From Amblyomma americanum (Eukaryota > Arthropoda > Arachnida > Ixodida > Ixodidae), in NCBI RefSeq assembly GCF_052857255.1, contig NC_135504.1, positions 135,148,929-135,212,928 of the forward strand: DNA of 64,000 nucleotides. The letters are read 5' to 3'. Shown in pieces: positions 43,278 to 55,129 of the stretch. The notes under the pieces were generated by a model that saw only the letters and a program-made list of their open reading frames with translations, had not been told where the DNA came from and did not search any database. The position numbers were made by a program, and so were the translations under genes. Position 1 is the stretch's first letter. Each line of letters starts with the position of its first letter.

Positions 43278-43548
43278 AACCTGAGAATGTGCAGCAAAGC
43301 GCTTAGAAAAGCGTGCGATCGCCGTGACTGCTGCTGCCTAGTAAGGCGTCGATGCGCTCTTCGCCGACGTTTCTGCTTTCCGCCAGGAATCCACGCAGGC
43401 GCAGTACACTAGGCCAGGAAATGCCCTTTAAGTACGTGGTCCGATGGTGGTAGTCGTGTCCAGCGATATAGCTTGTCCGGCACCTGAGAATGTACAGCAA
43501 AGCGCTTCGAAAAGCGTGCGATCGCCGTGACTGCTGCTGCCAAGTCAT
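43278..43548 (-). repeat. LINE 5' leader with two directly repeated 65-bp blocks about 203 bp apart
   Basis: CCTGAGAATGT(A/G)CAGCAAAGC continuing through GTGCGATCGCCGTGACTGCT occurs at 43280-43344 and again at 43484-43548 with only a few differences. Read with the LINE these are in its 5' leader, upstream of ORF1. Tandem repeated leader monomers act as promoters in some LINEs; here that is inference. Confidence 0.7.
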
Positions 43549-43623
43549 CATTAACGGGAATAATCAAAGCTGTGTTTATTCTCCTCAAAGATAACCAGCA
43601 TAAGTAATCCATGCACAGAGTTC

Positions 43624-43672
<49 letters not shown>
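43624..43672. repeat. (CAT)n tail of the RTE-like LINE
   Basis: About 16 CAT units on the plus strand, corresponding to the ATG/TGA repeat tail at the 3' end of the minus-strand RTE-like element. Confidence 0.9.
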
Positions 43673-43674
<2 letters not shown>

Positions 43675-44016
43675 GCCTTACTACACCCACTGCAGGGCAA
43701 AGGCCTCTCCCATGTCTCTCCAATTAACCCTATCCTTTGCCAGCTGCATCCACCCTTTGCCTGCAAACTTCTTAATCTCATCCGCCCACCTAACCTTCTG
43801 CCGCCCCCTGCTACGCTTACTTTCTCTTGGAACCCACTCCGTTACCCTTAAGGACCAGCGGTTATCTTGCCTTCGCATTACATGCCCTGCCCAAGCCCAT
43901 TTCTTTCTCTTGATTTCGACTAGGATGTCATTAACCCGTGTTTGTTCCCTCACCCACTCTGCCCGCTTCCGATCTCTTAACGTTACACCTATCATTTTTC
44001 TTTCCATGGCTCGCTG
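43673..44016 (-). mobile_element. RTE-like LINE, 5'-truncated copy
   Basis: The C-terminal about 110 codons, from RAMERKMIGVTLRDRKRAEW through WAWAGHVMRRQDNRWSLRVT and GRQKVRWADEIKKFAGKGWM to the end MGEAFALQWV and stop, are identical or nearly so to those of the element at 55989-59192. Open and probably young. Truncation at about 44016 (GCTCGCTGC). No clear target duplication seen. Confidence 0.93.
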
Positions 44017-45960
44017 CCTCGTGGCATATATTTCGTACCGAAGTGACGTGGTTGCAAGTTCCGCTTGATGTCTTTCAATAAGGAACTTCAAAGGTAAGAG
44101 TAACACACTTGGTTTTCGGGCATCAGGCATGAAATGTTTTTTAGCGCCTGTTCTTGGCAATCTCAAACGTCACCCTGAACTCGTGGTGACGTTCATTGCA
44201 AAACCAACGGCCATGCCTACCTAAAATTTTAATGCCACCCCCCCCCCCCCCCCTCCCCGCTTCCTCCGGCCCTATCTTCGCGCCATCCCAATTGAATATC
44301 GTGGCGCCGTTCATTGTCGTGTGACTGTTAGCATATGTTTCCGTTCACACGTTTTTCATGCAGGTTCTCTAATTCTGCTTAATTTCTTGATTCCTTTTGG
44401 CTTCCATTCGCCCGCTGTGTGTTTCATAGGCTCGCTGCTTTGAACTGTTTTCGATAATGTTGAAATTTGCCAAGGGGGGCTGAGCCCCACAGTCACTGTT
44501 TCCTTTTCAAACACGGTTGTAGCCAAAACAAACACGGCAGAAATTTATTCAATGGGCAAGTAACCTTCTTCAGGCCTGTAAGAAATGCGGTCTGTGTGGT
44601 CGTGAGAGTACAGGGGCAGGCATAAAGTAATTTACAGGATCACAGTGTGACGCATTCCTGTAGTGGTCGTAGAAAGTGCTAGCTGCCCTATTTAGCGCTG
44701 TCGCGGCGAGACCATATAATATATAGAGCCGTTTTGTAGCTTTAAATTTACAGCTTAACGTTGTCTTCCTTGGCTGCCTGCTCATATTTTCGTGCAGGCA
44801 TTTAAAGTTGATGCTATCGACACAGTGGACTAGTGCTAATCTGCTTCGCCTTAAAGCTCGCGTTTCGCTTCATGCAGGTCTTGAAGAGGCTGCTTGGCTC
44901 TCGGATCTTGCGGCTCTATTATGTCAAAGCACAGCAGTCGCTGAAGGTTTCGGTGTCGTTCCGGGAACTGCTTTTGCATTGGGGCGATGTTCTGACGACG
45001 TTGCCCCAGAATGAGAACTAAAAGCATTTCGTGCTAAAAGAAATTATGGCTTTAGTCGAGTGTTTAACATGTCAAGAAAATGCTATGTCCGTGCCAGCGT
45101 TTTTTCTAACCCAGCTGGTTGAGTAGTTTTTCTCGGGCATCGATGCATTCTAGAGCGAATGCACTGTTAGTGTACATTCCCCCCCCCCTTTTTTAGTGTA
45201 TCTGGCGTCAGGATGAAGTTAAATCACTAGCACCTCGATAGCAAACGAGGGCAATAAACATCTGATGACACTTGACCACCTGGTGGTTGCCTGAGATAAC
45301 ATCACTTGCGAGCCCCAAGGGACACTGGTGAAGAGAGGCAAGGATGATAAAGGGAAAAGCCGCTGCGCCTGTCAGCATTTCACGTCTGGTAAAGCTGGTC
45401 CTATTGATAACGCCAATCAAGAGGTTGGGCCGCGCCGAGGTTGCTTGCCATTCGTGCTATAAGAACGTTTTTCGTTTGCGGGTTTCTTCTCTCCCGAGAA
45501 TTGCATGGCCGCGCGCTTTGGGAGTCCCTGTTAAGGGCGCTCACGGCTCTTAGCTCCCTCGCGCTGGGCCGAGCCCCAGCATTCCAGCGAGGAACGATGT
45601 CAGACGCCATCGGGGATCTACAGGTGGTTCGGCGAGCTTGTCCTGCAGAGCAGCAAAACAACAGCGGTTGGCATTACGACCAGCCGTTCATCACAAACAA
45701 CATTGCGGCAAGTCCAGGGGAGTCTGCCAATCAAAGGCGAGCATTAGTGCGGCAAGTGCAGGTAAAGCAGCAAAAGCAAACACAGAATGATCTGACAGAA
45801 GTACAGCCATTTCGATGTGGCAGGATTTTAAAAGCGTCCAAAGCAAAAGAATCATTTGAAAGATTTCTCATCAAAAGCATAATAACAATATCACCACTTC
45901 TTATGCGCTATGCTCGCATCTATCGTCTGATCGTTGATGCAATTTTTTTACGAATATTTC
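44017..45960. other. Gene-free stretch up to the start of copy B
   Basis: Includes a C16 run (44238-44253). A plus-strand 198-codon frame (45441-46037) crosses the start of the duplication and contains no recognisable domain, so I do not call it. Confidence 0.35.
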
Positions 45961-46090
45961 GGTGCCAGTTTCGGCCTAACTTCACTCGTCATGTTGGTCG
46001 ACTGATTTTCGCGAGAATTGCAGCGAAAAAATCCTAAACAATTAGAATTAAATCTCAGTGCACAGATGGGTGAAAAGTGAAAATTTGTTT
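45961..46090 (-). pseudogene. LINE ORF1 start and leader, copy B
   Basis: Equivalent of 1115-1253: the ATG and codons MTSEV are kept (ATG at 45992-45990) and then the sequence departs from copy A (RPKLAPKYS). This defines the left end of the segmental duplication to within about 20 bases. Confidence 0.6.
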
Positions 46091-46628
46091 CGAGGAAAGG
46101 AAATGACGCAGTAACAGTCTCCCACATCACTGTTGACACCAAAACTGCACCCCCCGACCGCGGCGGCTGCGTTTTTATGGAGGAAAAACTCTAAGACGCC
46201 CGTGTGCTGTGCGATGTCAGTGCACATTAAAGATCCCCAGGTGGTCGAAATTATTCCGGAGCCCTCCACTACGGCACCTCTCTCTTCCTTTCTTCTTTCA
46301 CTCCCTCCTTTACCCTTCCCTTACGGCGCGGTTCAGGTGTCCAACGATATATGAGACAGATACTGCGCCATTTCCTTTCCCCCAAAACCAATTAAAAAAA
46401 GGAAGAGATAAAGGAGGGAGTGAAATAAGAAAGGAAGTAAGTGGTGTCGTCCTGGATCCGGTCTCCGAAATAATTCCGACCACCTGGGGATTTTTAACGT
46501 GCTGTGACATCGTTCAGCACCATGGTGTCTTTTGGGTTTCGCCTCCATCGAAACGGGGCCGCCACGGTCGGGCTCTAAACCTGGGTAATCAGGCTAAGTA
46601 CTTTAACCACTGAGCCACTGTGGCGGGT
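46091..46628 (-). mobile_element. Type 1 SINE, copy B, split by a second SINE
   Basis: Homologue of 1254-1554. The tail part is 46091-46146 and the rest 46398-46628. The interruption is the plus-strand SINE at 46150-46396. Confidence 0.9.
46150..46396 (+). mobile_element. Type 1 SINE nested in an older SINE, copy B only
   Basis: Begins in the B-box half of the head (GACCGCGGCGGCTGCG), is complete through core and tail, and ends CCAATTAAAAAAAG. Copy A has no such insertion at 1304-1325. No clear target duplication. Confidence 0.92.
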
Positions 46629-47254
46629 GCATATGGGTGGCCCTTGTACGGCATTGTATGCTTGCCGTCAGAACCTGAAGGGCTCTTGATCAGTCTACTT
46701 TAAAACTGGCAACACTTTTGTAGCGCAGTCTCCTCGTCGGCACCATGCGTTTTGCGAGCATCACCGCTTTCCTCGCCCTCTTTAGAGAATAAATTGCGGT
46801 GGTTTACCATTGGTTATACCTGGAGTGACGAGATATCTACAGCTGGCCGGGTGGACCTTGCTCAGTTGATTTACAAAGTCAGTCTTTCCCCGCTCCATTA
46901 CTCTGGGCGTTCCTCCTTCATCTTCGTCCACTTCACACGGCGCATGCGTGCCGCTGTGGCAGCTCGTTTTCGCCGGCGCGCCGCGCCACCGGCAGCAACC
47001 GGAGATCCGCATCATAGGCTCGTCACGTGACCAACCACGTGACGAACCACGCGATCAACGACGGCACCTCGCCACCGGCAGCTGCTCCACACCACGTGAC
47101 AAACCACGTGACAGCGTGGCAGTGAAGCGACGGCGTGGCGGCGCAGCCACAAGGTAGCGGCGACGCCACGCTGAAGGCTCGAAATACTACCGTAATGTAC
47201 CTATCGCTGCACAAACACTCATTCTTTCTCTGGTGTGTCCTGTGTGCATATCAG
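46629..47254. other. Shared non-coding sequence upstream of the BACK-type exon, copy B
   Basis: Counterpart of 1555-2179 with the same CACGTGAC-type repeats and the same splice acceptor. Probably intronic. Confidence 0.45.
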
Positions 47255-47511
47255 GTACGCCCCGGAGATGATGACGGGACTCGCCGTGTGCTGGGACTAG
47301 GAGCAGTGCCTCAGGAGCCGGGGCACGGATTCCCTGCTGCAGCTGAAAGTGGTGATGAGTCGTTTCTTTCCCAAGCTGAGCTTCCTGACCCTGACCGCCG
47401 AGGACTTCATCAGGGGCCCGGTCACGTGGGGCATCACGGACGGCGACGAGGCCCTATCCGTGCTGCCGAACATAGTGTCCAAGAGGGCGCTGCCACTTCC
47501 TCCAGGATTCT
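47255..47511 (+). pseudogene. BTB-BACK (kelch-like) family exon, copy B, with the same in-frame TAG
   Basis: Same length (257 bases), acceptor (CATATCAG) and donor (GTGAGT at 47512) as copy A. TAG at 47298-47300 is at the same codon. Differences from copy A include VVMSRFFPK against VVMRPFFPK and a synonymous change in LTLT. Together with 38772-39021 upstream on the same strand it could be the next exon of one gene, spanning an 8.2-kb intron that carries the CR1/Jockey-type LINE. The nonsense codon argues that this exon no longer codes, or that the exon is skipped. Confidence 0.5.
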
Positions 47512-47726
47512 GTGAGTTGACGCAGCCCCCTTACTAACTGTGCTTAAGTGCTCTGTAAAACCCATGTCGAAGGGACAAGATTGTCCAAAGGCTATGCAGA
47601 TTTGAAAAAAATTGGAAGTAATTTGACAACGACCGCAAACAGCAAAATTGTATGCTTTCTAAACAGCGAAATGAGAGAAGAACGTGTTTCAGAAGTGCTG
47701 ACATTTCGGAACGTTTGCCCCTAGAA

Positions 47727-47956
47727 GCCGCCGCGGTGGCTGAGTGGTTATGGCGCTCGGCTGCTGGCCCGAAAGAGGCGGTTTCGATCCCGGCCGCGGT
47801 GGTCGAATTTCGATGGATGCGAAATTCTAGAGGACCATGTACTGTGCGATGTCAGTGCACGTTAAAGAACCCCGTGTGATCGAAATTTCCGGAGCCCTTC
47901 AATACGGCGTCCCTCATAGACAGAGTCTCTTTGGGACGTTAAACCTCCATAAACCA
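47727..47956 (+). mobile_element. Type 2 SINE, copy B, with exact 17-bp target duplication
   Basis: Same insertion as 2651-2880. AACGTTTGCCCCTAGAA at 47710-47726 and 47957-47973 are identical. The head is closer to consensus than in copy A (GCCGCCGCGGTGGCTGAG). Confidence 0.95.
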
Positions 47957-47973
47957 AACGTTTGCCCCTAGAA

Positions 47974-49287
47974 CTAGTGCAAACTTATTTCGTAAAAACT
48001 GCTACAAAAAATTAAATGCATTGGCTACCCGTAGCTTCGTTTTCATAGACGTGATGTTGATATACAGCTATATATTATCTCTTTGAAACAACAGACTTGA
48101 AATGGAACCATAAAAGAGGCCTACTGGCCATCTGAACAAACAAGCAATTTGTTTTGTTATCTGTAATATAAGCAATTCTTATCAGTAAATCGGGCACACA
48201 AACTGCGTGTCTTCATAGATGACCTTTCAACGACATCTTCATTCATTTTCTTCTGGTTGAATAAACAGCTATGTTCTATCTCGTTAATCGTATCTGTAGT
48301 TTCGGCACTAGTTACCTTTTGCATCCTGTCCTGCCTATCTGGTTCTTATTGCGAGCTGTTCACGTCGACACGGCCACTCGCTGTTGACAGAGACTATTTC
48401 TACTGAAGGCTGGGAAACTTCGCGATAAGTAAGGGGTTGGACATTTATTTCTTTATTTTCCACATTACCCACAGCGCCTATTTGGCATTACAGTTGTGGG
48501 GGGAGCGTGAAAACACATTCATAAGAATACTTGCCGGAAGACAACGAAAAATATATTCACAGCAAATGCAATAGAGCATAATATGATGCAAACAAACAAA
48601 AGCATAAAAATACAGCAGTGCGGCAAACGATCCATTCGGTCTAAACCTAAGAATGCTGAACAGTGAAAGTACACAGAATTAAACCTTGAAAACTTGGTAT
48701 TAATTGATAAGGACGCGCTAAGGTCAGGAACCAACAAGCCCAAACAAGTACCCTTGCAAAGGTTAGTATCCATGACACGCTCGTCACAACTAACTGTGTA
48801 TTGGGTAGGAATTGCACTCAGCAGGAGTAGAAAATTTTCACAGTACCTTATCCAGAGATGTGGTGAAACAATGGTGGGATTAAGTAGCACAGTGGTGAGC
48901 ACGTGTGTGCCGAACGGCCGCTGGGCTCCACATCCTCGCCAAACGTCGCTTCCTATCATAACGCTGTTCGTTCACGGTCGTCTCCCCATTTAGGGCAGTT
49001 CACTGCGTGTTAGGACATTGACGTTAAACCATGCATAAGCGTCAGAAAAGTGTAATGTTGTAGGAGTCAGCGGCAGTTTCATCGGCTAATTTCGTCACCA
49101 CAGAGACCGCGTGATGCCCCGCCTCCGCCTTGTTCAGCCCAGTGCAATAACCCAATGGCCACAATACAGCTGAGTTTTTAGGACAAAATTGCACTCGCAT
49201 TTTTGTATTGCGGTTCCATCATGTAGACATCACGTGAAACCCCATCATGTCAAGCACTGTTAACCGGCAATAAAGACAGAAAAAACG
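47974..49287. other. Gene-free shared duplication sequence, copy B
   Basis: Counterpart of 2898-4205; small indels relative to it (for example near 49060). No gene. Confidence 0.45.
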
Positions 49288-49290
49288 CAG

Positions 49291-49462
49291 CAGAGGATAG
49301 TGGTTTAGCATCCGCCTCCCATGCGGGAGGTGCGGGTTCGATCCCCAGTGCCGCCGGGTACACACCGGTGACACAATCGGTAAAAGCTTCCCTTGGCCTG
49401 GTTCTCGGCTTCATCAGGGTGAAATGCCGGGGAAATAGGCCTTTGATCCGATCTTGAGAAAA
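49291..49462 (+). mobile_element. tRNA-Gly-like SINE (type 3), copy B
   Basis: GGATAGTGGTTTAGCATCC, anticodon arm CCTCCCATGCGGGAGG and B box GCGGGTTCGATCCCCAG. Closer to a tRNA than the A copy. Confidence 0.75.
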
Positions 49463-49770
49463 CGAAAAATATCTCATGCAATGACACTATTTGGGCGCAG
49501 ATGCCCTTGCGGCATAAAAATTATCTTCATTATCATGTAACGTCTGCTTTGCTTTCTTCGTACCAGACTTTCATTCATGCACAAAATTGTATGTGCGGTC
49601 ATTTTTGTGTTAGTTACCCATCAATGGACTGCTCGGTCCAAAGCAGTGATTCTTCACCGCATACGAATACATTATATCGCCGGGAAAGAAGTAATTCACT
49701 ACAAGAAAGTAACCTTTGCCGAAAAAATAAACGAGAACAGCGTTCTTAAATAACCACCGTAAATCTCGCC

Positions 49771-50095
49771 GAATTAAAAAAATGGCTGTGGCTCAAACCG
49801 GCTGATTAAGGTTTTAATTACCGAAAGGCAACCGATGTCGGCGCAGAGACGTTGGCAGCATCCGCTGCCCTTTTCCACTTGAGATAACCTTGTTGCTTTG
49901 TCGTTGCATCTCCAGACGTGCCTTCAGTTGTTCGTCGGTTTCACTAACTCCACGAGCCCGAGTTCGTGAGTTATCCCTGCCAACGCGGCTTCTTGACGCT
50001 CTCTCTCATAGGGATCGCTAGAAGCAGCCCGGCGTCTCTAATGTTCTGTGGAAGAACTCGTCCGGGTGACCGGTTCTGGCTCCACGTCTGCGGTG
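49771..50095 (-). pseudogene. Charged ORF fragment, copy B, frameshifted
   Basis: Homologue of 5058-5378; the EQLKARLEKQQ and ERERQEA-type segments are present but split between frames. It lacks the copy A-specific insertion at its left edge. Confidence 0.3.
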
Positions 50096-50869
50096 ACTAG
50101 GTGGTGAACATTTTCCTATGAGCGAGCGGTAAGTCTCGTGGTTAGACGTCACAGCCACACCTAAGGAGAGCCTCCAGTTAGGGGTTAAAGTGAAGCGTCA
50201 TTTGACCTTCCGCTTTGCTTGCGAGAAGCGGAGATTTTCGATTTAAACCTACCAGTTTCGGAGAGGAGCAAACACACATCAAGGACGCGGACGCCGGACG
50301 TTCGAGGGAGGCTGAAGGCACCATGTAATAAAACAATGCCAGCTCGAAACAATCAGTTGAACGCGAGAGAGTTCGTGGTCTGAAATTATCAGTTGCGTTC
50401 ATAAGGTTTCATAAATTATGCGCTAACCGTTCCGTTTGTACGCGGTTGTTATAACGATCTGTTAAAAACAACCCTTGCGGGAACTATCAAGATAGTGGAG
50501 CTGAATATTGAACAGCGAAATTTGCGACCGTCCTATATTCGACTGCGGGTGGAGCCGAAGTCACGAAACGCCTTCGTAGCCACTTCACAAAATATCTTCG
50601 TAGCCAGCGCGCAAGTCTGCAGCGATTCAACTAGAAAAGCGTGCTAAGCTAGCTGCAAAATACAATCGATGCTTAATAGATCTCCACTCATGTCACAGCT
50701 CTAAAGGCGTGGCAGCTGTTTGTTAACTATGAATTGCGTAGTCATCATGAGGCTGCGGATTACCTCAGTTAATCCGGAATATAAAAAGCGAAAAGTGTTG
50801 GCGTTCAGTTTGTTCATAGGCTTGGCGTTGACAACGTTCTAGACTCTAGTGATTTTGAGGAAAAGAGGA
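50096..50869. other. Gene-free shared duplication sequence, copy B
   Basis: Counterpart of 5379-6310; holds the empty site AAAAGTGTTGG (50791-50801) of the copy A insertion. Confidence 0.45.
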
Positions 50870-51097
50870 ATAATAATAATAATTGGTTTTTTGGGGGAAA
50901 GGAAATGGCGCAGTATCTGTCTCATATATCGTTGGACACCTGGACCGCGCAGTAAGGGAAGGAATGAAGGAAGAAGTGAAAGAAGAAAGGAAGAGATAGG
51001 TGCCGTAGTGGAGGGCTCCGGAATAATTTCGACCACCTGGGGATCTTTAACGTGCAGTGACATCGCACAGCACACGGGCGCCTTAGCGTTTTTCCTC
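50870..51097 (-). mobile_element. Type 1 SINE without head, copy B only
   Basis: Tail (TAATAATAATAATTGG) to core, ending GCGCCTTAGCGTTTTTCCTC. Copy A at about 6294 continues without it. Confidence 0.9.
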
Positions 51098-51540
51098 GTT
51101 TTTCCACTGCGGCACATGTCTCTTCCTTTCTTCTTTCACTCCGTCCTCTATCCCGTCCATTACGGCAGGGTTCAGGTGTCCAACGATATATGAGACAGAT
51201 ATTGCTCCATTTTTTTTCGCCGATAAGAAATTATTATTATCATTATAATCTTTAGTGTGCACTAACATCGCACAGGACACGGGCGCCTTAGCGTTTTGCC
51301 TCCATAAATACGCAGCCGCCGCGGGCGGGTTCCGTGTGCTGTACGATTACAGTGCACGGCAAAGATCCCTACGTGGTAGAAATTATTCCTGAGCCCCCCC
51401 CCCCCCCCCCACATCACCTCTTTCTTCCTTCATTCTTTCAATCCCTCCTTTATTCATTCTATTAGGGCGCGGTTCAGGTGTCCAACGATGTATGAGACAG
51501 AAACTGCGCTATTTCCTTTCCCCCAAAACCAATTATTATT
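51098..51540. mobile_element. Type 1 SINE fragments (plus, minus, plus), copy B
   Basis: Plus-strand middle and tail (51113-51235), minus-strand core and part head (51241-51325), plus-strand core to tail (51326-51538). Counterpart of the copy A cluster at 6376-7520, but without the (CAGA)n tract. A C16 run lies at 51395-51410. Confidence 0.75.
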
Positions 51541-51544
51541 GTGT

Positions 51545-51804
51545 TAGACGCTGCTGGGTCGCTTGGCCACTGCGCGCTTCCGCTCTGCCTCATGCAGGTC
51601 ATGACGGGACATGACGTCGGCAGCCCGAGCCACCCCAGCAAGCTGCGATGTCGGGTCAGCAGACGTGAGGAGGACCTCCCAATCTTCCCAGCTCGATATG
51701 GTGTGCTGTCCTTGAAGGGGAGGGTCAGCAGGGCAGCCTAAAAGCATGCGGGAGAGTGCGGCGTGAGGGTCGCCGCATAGGGAGCACGCAGGGGACGTGT
51801 CACA
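51545..51804 (-). pseudogene. LINE ORF2 C-terminus, copy B
   Basis: Same end as 7530-7800: LGCPADPPLQGQHTISSWED, WEVLLTSADPTSQLAGVARA and RKRAVAKRPSSV before the stop. Confidence 0.5.
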
Positions 51805-51809
51805 ATAGT

Positions 51810-52214
<405 letters not shown>

Positions 52215-52333
52215 ATAGTGGGATCCCGTGAATACTATTACCAAGACCGCAAGCGATGCTTGTAGGATTTCATTGCGTCTTGTGTATTCTACTGCGCCGA
52301 AATCCTCAATCAGCCAAACGGTAGGCCTAAAGG

Positions 52334-53990
52334 CGAGGTGGCCTGAGCGGCAGCCGAGGGCCGCCGACGTTAGGTCCTAGAGACAGTGGCGTCACCATGA
52401 CGATGGAAATGAGCGTTGAGGGTACCGATGTCGATCCGGCATAACTTCAAAGCTCGGACTTGCTGACAAAAGTATCGGAACGTATCGCGGAGCTTCAGGA
52501 CCGCCAACAGTGAGAACGGCCAGAGTCTGCCGCTAACAAAGCGACGTTCAGCGGTGGAGTAGGGGAAGCCGGCAGGGAGACGCCGGTGGGATACAGTAGA
52601 CACAAGTAGGGCGCTACGGGAGACGCTCCAATAAAGCGGCGGGAAGAGAGCTCGCTAAACTTTCGTTGGCTTCGCACCTGCCGCGTCCTTCGAACGTCGA
52701 TCACCAGATCATTATCAGGCCCAAAGAAGGACTGACCCTAAACAAGCTCACGGTGCCAGTGATTGGCGGAGTACTAAGGGTGGCGGCTGGCATTCTGTGG
52801 CGGAAAGGTCAAGAGGAGGACAGGATCTTCGGGAACGTGAAGCAGGCAACACTGATTTACAGCACGCCCAACGAGGACGATGATAAAAAGTGATAAAGCT
52901 CGACGAGAAGAAGTACGAGGTGTCGACTTACATGGCGGCACCTGAAAGATACCGCAAAAATGTGGTACGCGGTTTCCATCCGAGGCTGTGTGAGAAAGAA
53001 ATGGAATTGGCTTTCTCACCCCCGCAGAATCCTCCCATTCTTGCGCGCAGGATGGGCGACCCTAACTCGGTGATCATCACTATTGGTCACGACTATGTGC
53101 TGAAATAGATTATCTATTTCAGGGCGCCAATGAAGTGCTTTCTATATAAGAAGAGATATGAAGTATGCTACATGTGTGTTGAGGTGTGGTGACGTGTGCG
53201 ACAGTCCGCATGCGGAGTGCAGAGGGTGTAGGGCAACCTCCCCGACGTAGGCCCACGAGTGTGTGCAGACACTGCCGAGGTGCCAACTGTATGGCAAGGA
53301 TCACATCGCCGGAGATAAGAGGTGCAGGGCACTCTTCCGAACACCTTATATAGACAAGAAGCGCCAGAAGAAAATGAAGATAGAATGCAAAGCGAGTGAG
53401 AATGTAGAGAGACGCATGGCTGACGCAGAAAAGCAACGGCGCAGGCGGAACGGCTAGTTTAGAGACCATTACAGGAGAGAATCGGGACATCTCAGCAAGT
53501 CGAGACGGCCCCCGGAATCTTTCCCTTGACTTCCATCTCTGGGAAAAGAGAAACCTACACCGAACGAACCCCAGGAGCATTGCGGCGGCACGAAGACGAA
53601 GACAAAGTCTACTGGACAAAAGAGGGATTGGGTAAATGAGGTCTCCCAGGATGCTAATGCAGAAATTATTAATGCTCTTAAAGAGGAAAACTAGATTTTA
53701 CAAGAGCAAATTGGAGAATTACGAACACAACTTCATGAAATTAAGAAACAGCTAGCAAAAAACCTGATCCAGAACCAGAAACATCCCGGACACCTAATCC
53801 TCCACCTTTAAAGAGGAAGAGGGCTAAGGAAACAGAGGTTGAGGATCATCACGGAGTGAGATTTGTAGCTCTTGAGGTTGAAACAATGCCTTTGCATGGA
53901 ATGCTTCAAACGGTACTTGAGCAGCTGAAACAGATCGGCACTGCTGTCGAGCAAATGATGGTTGACTGTAGGAAAAGGCAGTTGTAACGG
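52334..53990 (+). pseudogene. I-like LINE ORF1, copy B
   Basis: Better preserved than in A. HQIIIRPKEGLTLNKLTVPV and VTYMAAPERY-like STYMAAPERYRKNVVRGFHP (RNA-binding fold), MGDPNSVIITIGHDYV, a zinc-knuckle region (53160-53340, with CDSPHAECRGC and HIAGDKRCRALFRT), basic ERRMADAEKQRRRRNG, and a C-terminal coiled coil (LHGMLQTVLEQLKQIGTAVE). Frameshifts and stops interrupt it. In the LINE life cycle ORF1 protein coats element RNA. Confidence 0.75.
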
Positions 53991-54039
53991 CTCTTCCAAG
54001 AGGCTGAAGTACTCAAACACAATGGATCTGAGCGTAACT

Positions 54040-54892
54040 GTAATAAAGATTGGCAGTGGAACTGTAGAGGTTTCTCACGTAAACGTGCGGTTCTGCATTG
54101 CATTCTCGCCAATGGCGATCTACCGGAGGTTACTGCAGTCAAGAAGTGCGGAAATATATGCTACATTATACGGCAACAATTCTTTTTGGAGTCGGGTAAC
54201 GCTACCGAAGTGACAACCATTGTAAAAAGAAACATTTCCACACTGCAGCACGAGACGGGGAATGCGCATATCGATCATGTTTTGGTCGAACTCAGCCCTC
54301 GTAATCGCAACAACAATCTATTCTTCCTGAACGTGTATAGCTCACCAAGGCAGTGCAAATGCGACTTTGTCGATCATTTTACGAAGATTAAAGTTATTTC
54401 AAAAAGAATTGCACTCTTGATAGTGGGCGATTTTAATGCGCACCATCCGACAGCGGGATATAAATTCACGCAGGTTAAAGGCAGAAGTCTCTGGGATAAA
54501 ATTCAACATGGGCTCATTCTCATTACGGACCCGGTGAGGCCGACTAGGAAGAGAAACAGCTTATCCGAGGACCCGACACCAGATCTAACCTTGGTCGGTA
54601 GTGGCATGCATCACTGTTACATGGTGCAACACCAGGAAAGACCTAGGTAGCGATCATAGGATACTAGAGATCATCGTTGTGAATGCCTCACCTGTTATCA
54701 GTAAGAGGAGAGTTGAGACTGTACATTGGGACACTGCTAGAAATATCAGATTGGGACCGGACCCGATAAGCGATATTAATGATTGGAGCAAGAGAGTTAT
54801 TCAAACTGTTCAGGACGCTACCAAAAACATCGAAATTGTAGGTGATCTTGAAGTCGTTGATAGGCATCTCATGAGTTTATGGAAGAAAAAGA
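54040..54892 (+). pseudogene. I-like LINE ORF2, AP-like endonuclease, copy B
   Basis: Starts WQWNCRGFSRKRAVLHCILA, continues ATEVTTIVKRNISTLQHETG, IDHVLVELSPRNRNNNLFFL and the catalytic motifs LLIVGDFNAHHPTAG (about 54420) and GSDHRILEIIV (about 54650, after a frame change), ending RHLMSLWKKK at 54892 where an LTR element is inserted. It resumes at 61074. Copy A lacks this endonuclease because of a deletion. Confidence 0.85.
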
Positions 54893-55077
54893 AACAGAGC
54901 AAAAGCGCGGAAGGTGATCCGCATTTATTGGAGCTTACGACAGCCGCGGCTGGCTATCAGGCGGAGTGGGCTGTTGATATTGCTGGCCATTCAGGTTGCC
55001 GAATGAACTCTGTGTTGCGCGAGCGAGGTCTTGCTCCCATAATCATGAGAGTTGCTGGCGATGCCAGCGCCGCTACA
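54893..55077 (-). repeat. LTR (184-bp family), outer 3' copy
   Basis: Minus strand: starts TGTAGCGGCGCTGGCATCGC at 55077 and has AATAAATGCGGATCACCTTC near its end. It is preceded (55078-55120, minus-strand sense upstream) by a G-rich tract including G16, as expected for a polypurine tract. AAAGA at 54888-54892 matches AAAGA at 61074-61078 on the far side of the element, a candidate 5-bp target duplication. Confidence 0.65.
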
Positions 55078-55129
55078 GGTGCCCTGCCCCCTAACCCTAC
55101 CCCCCCCCCCCCCCCGGCCCGCAAGCGCG

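Noticed and set aside
45441..46037. 198-codon plus-strand ORF
   Set aside because: It crosses the start of the duplicated segment and part of a LINE leader, has no domain, and copy A has no equivalent frame.
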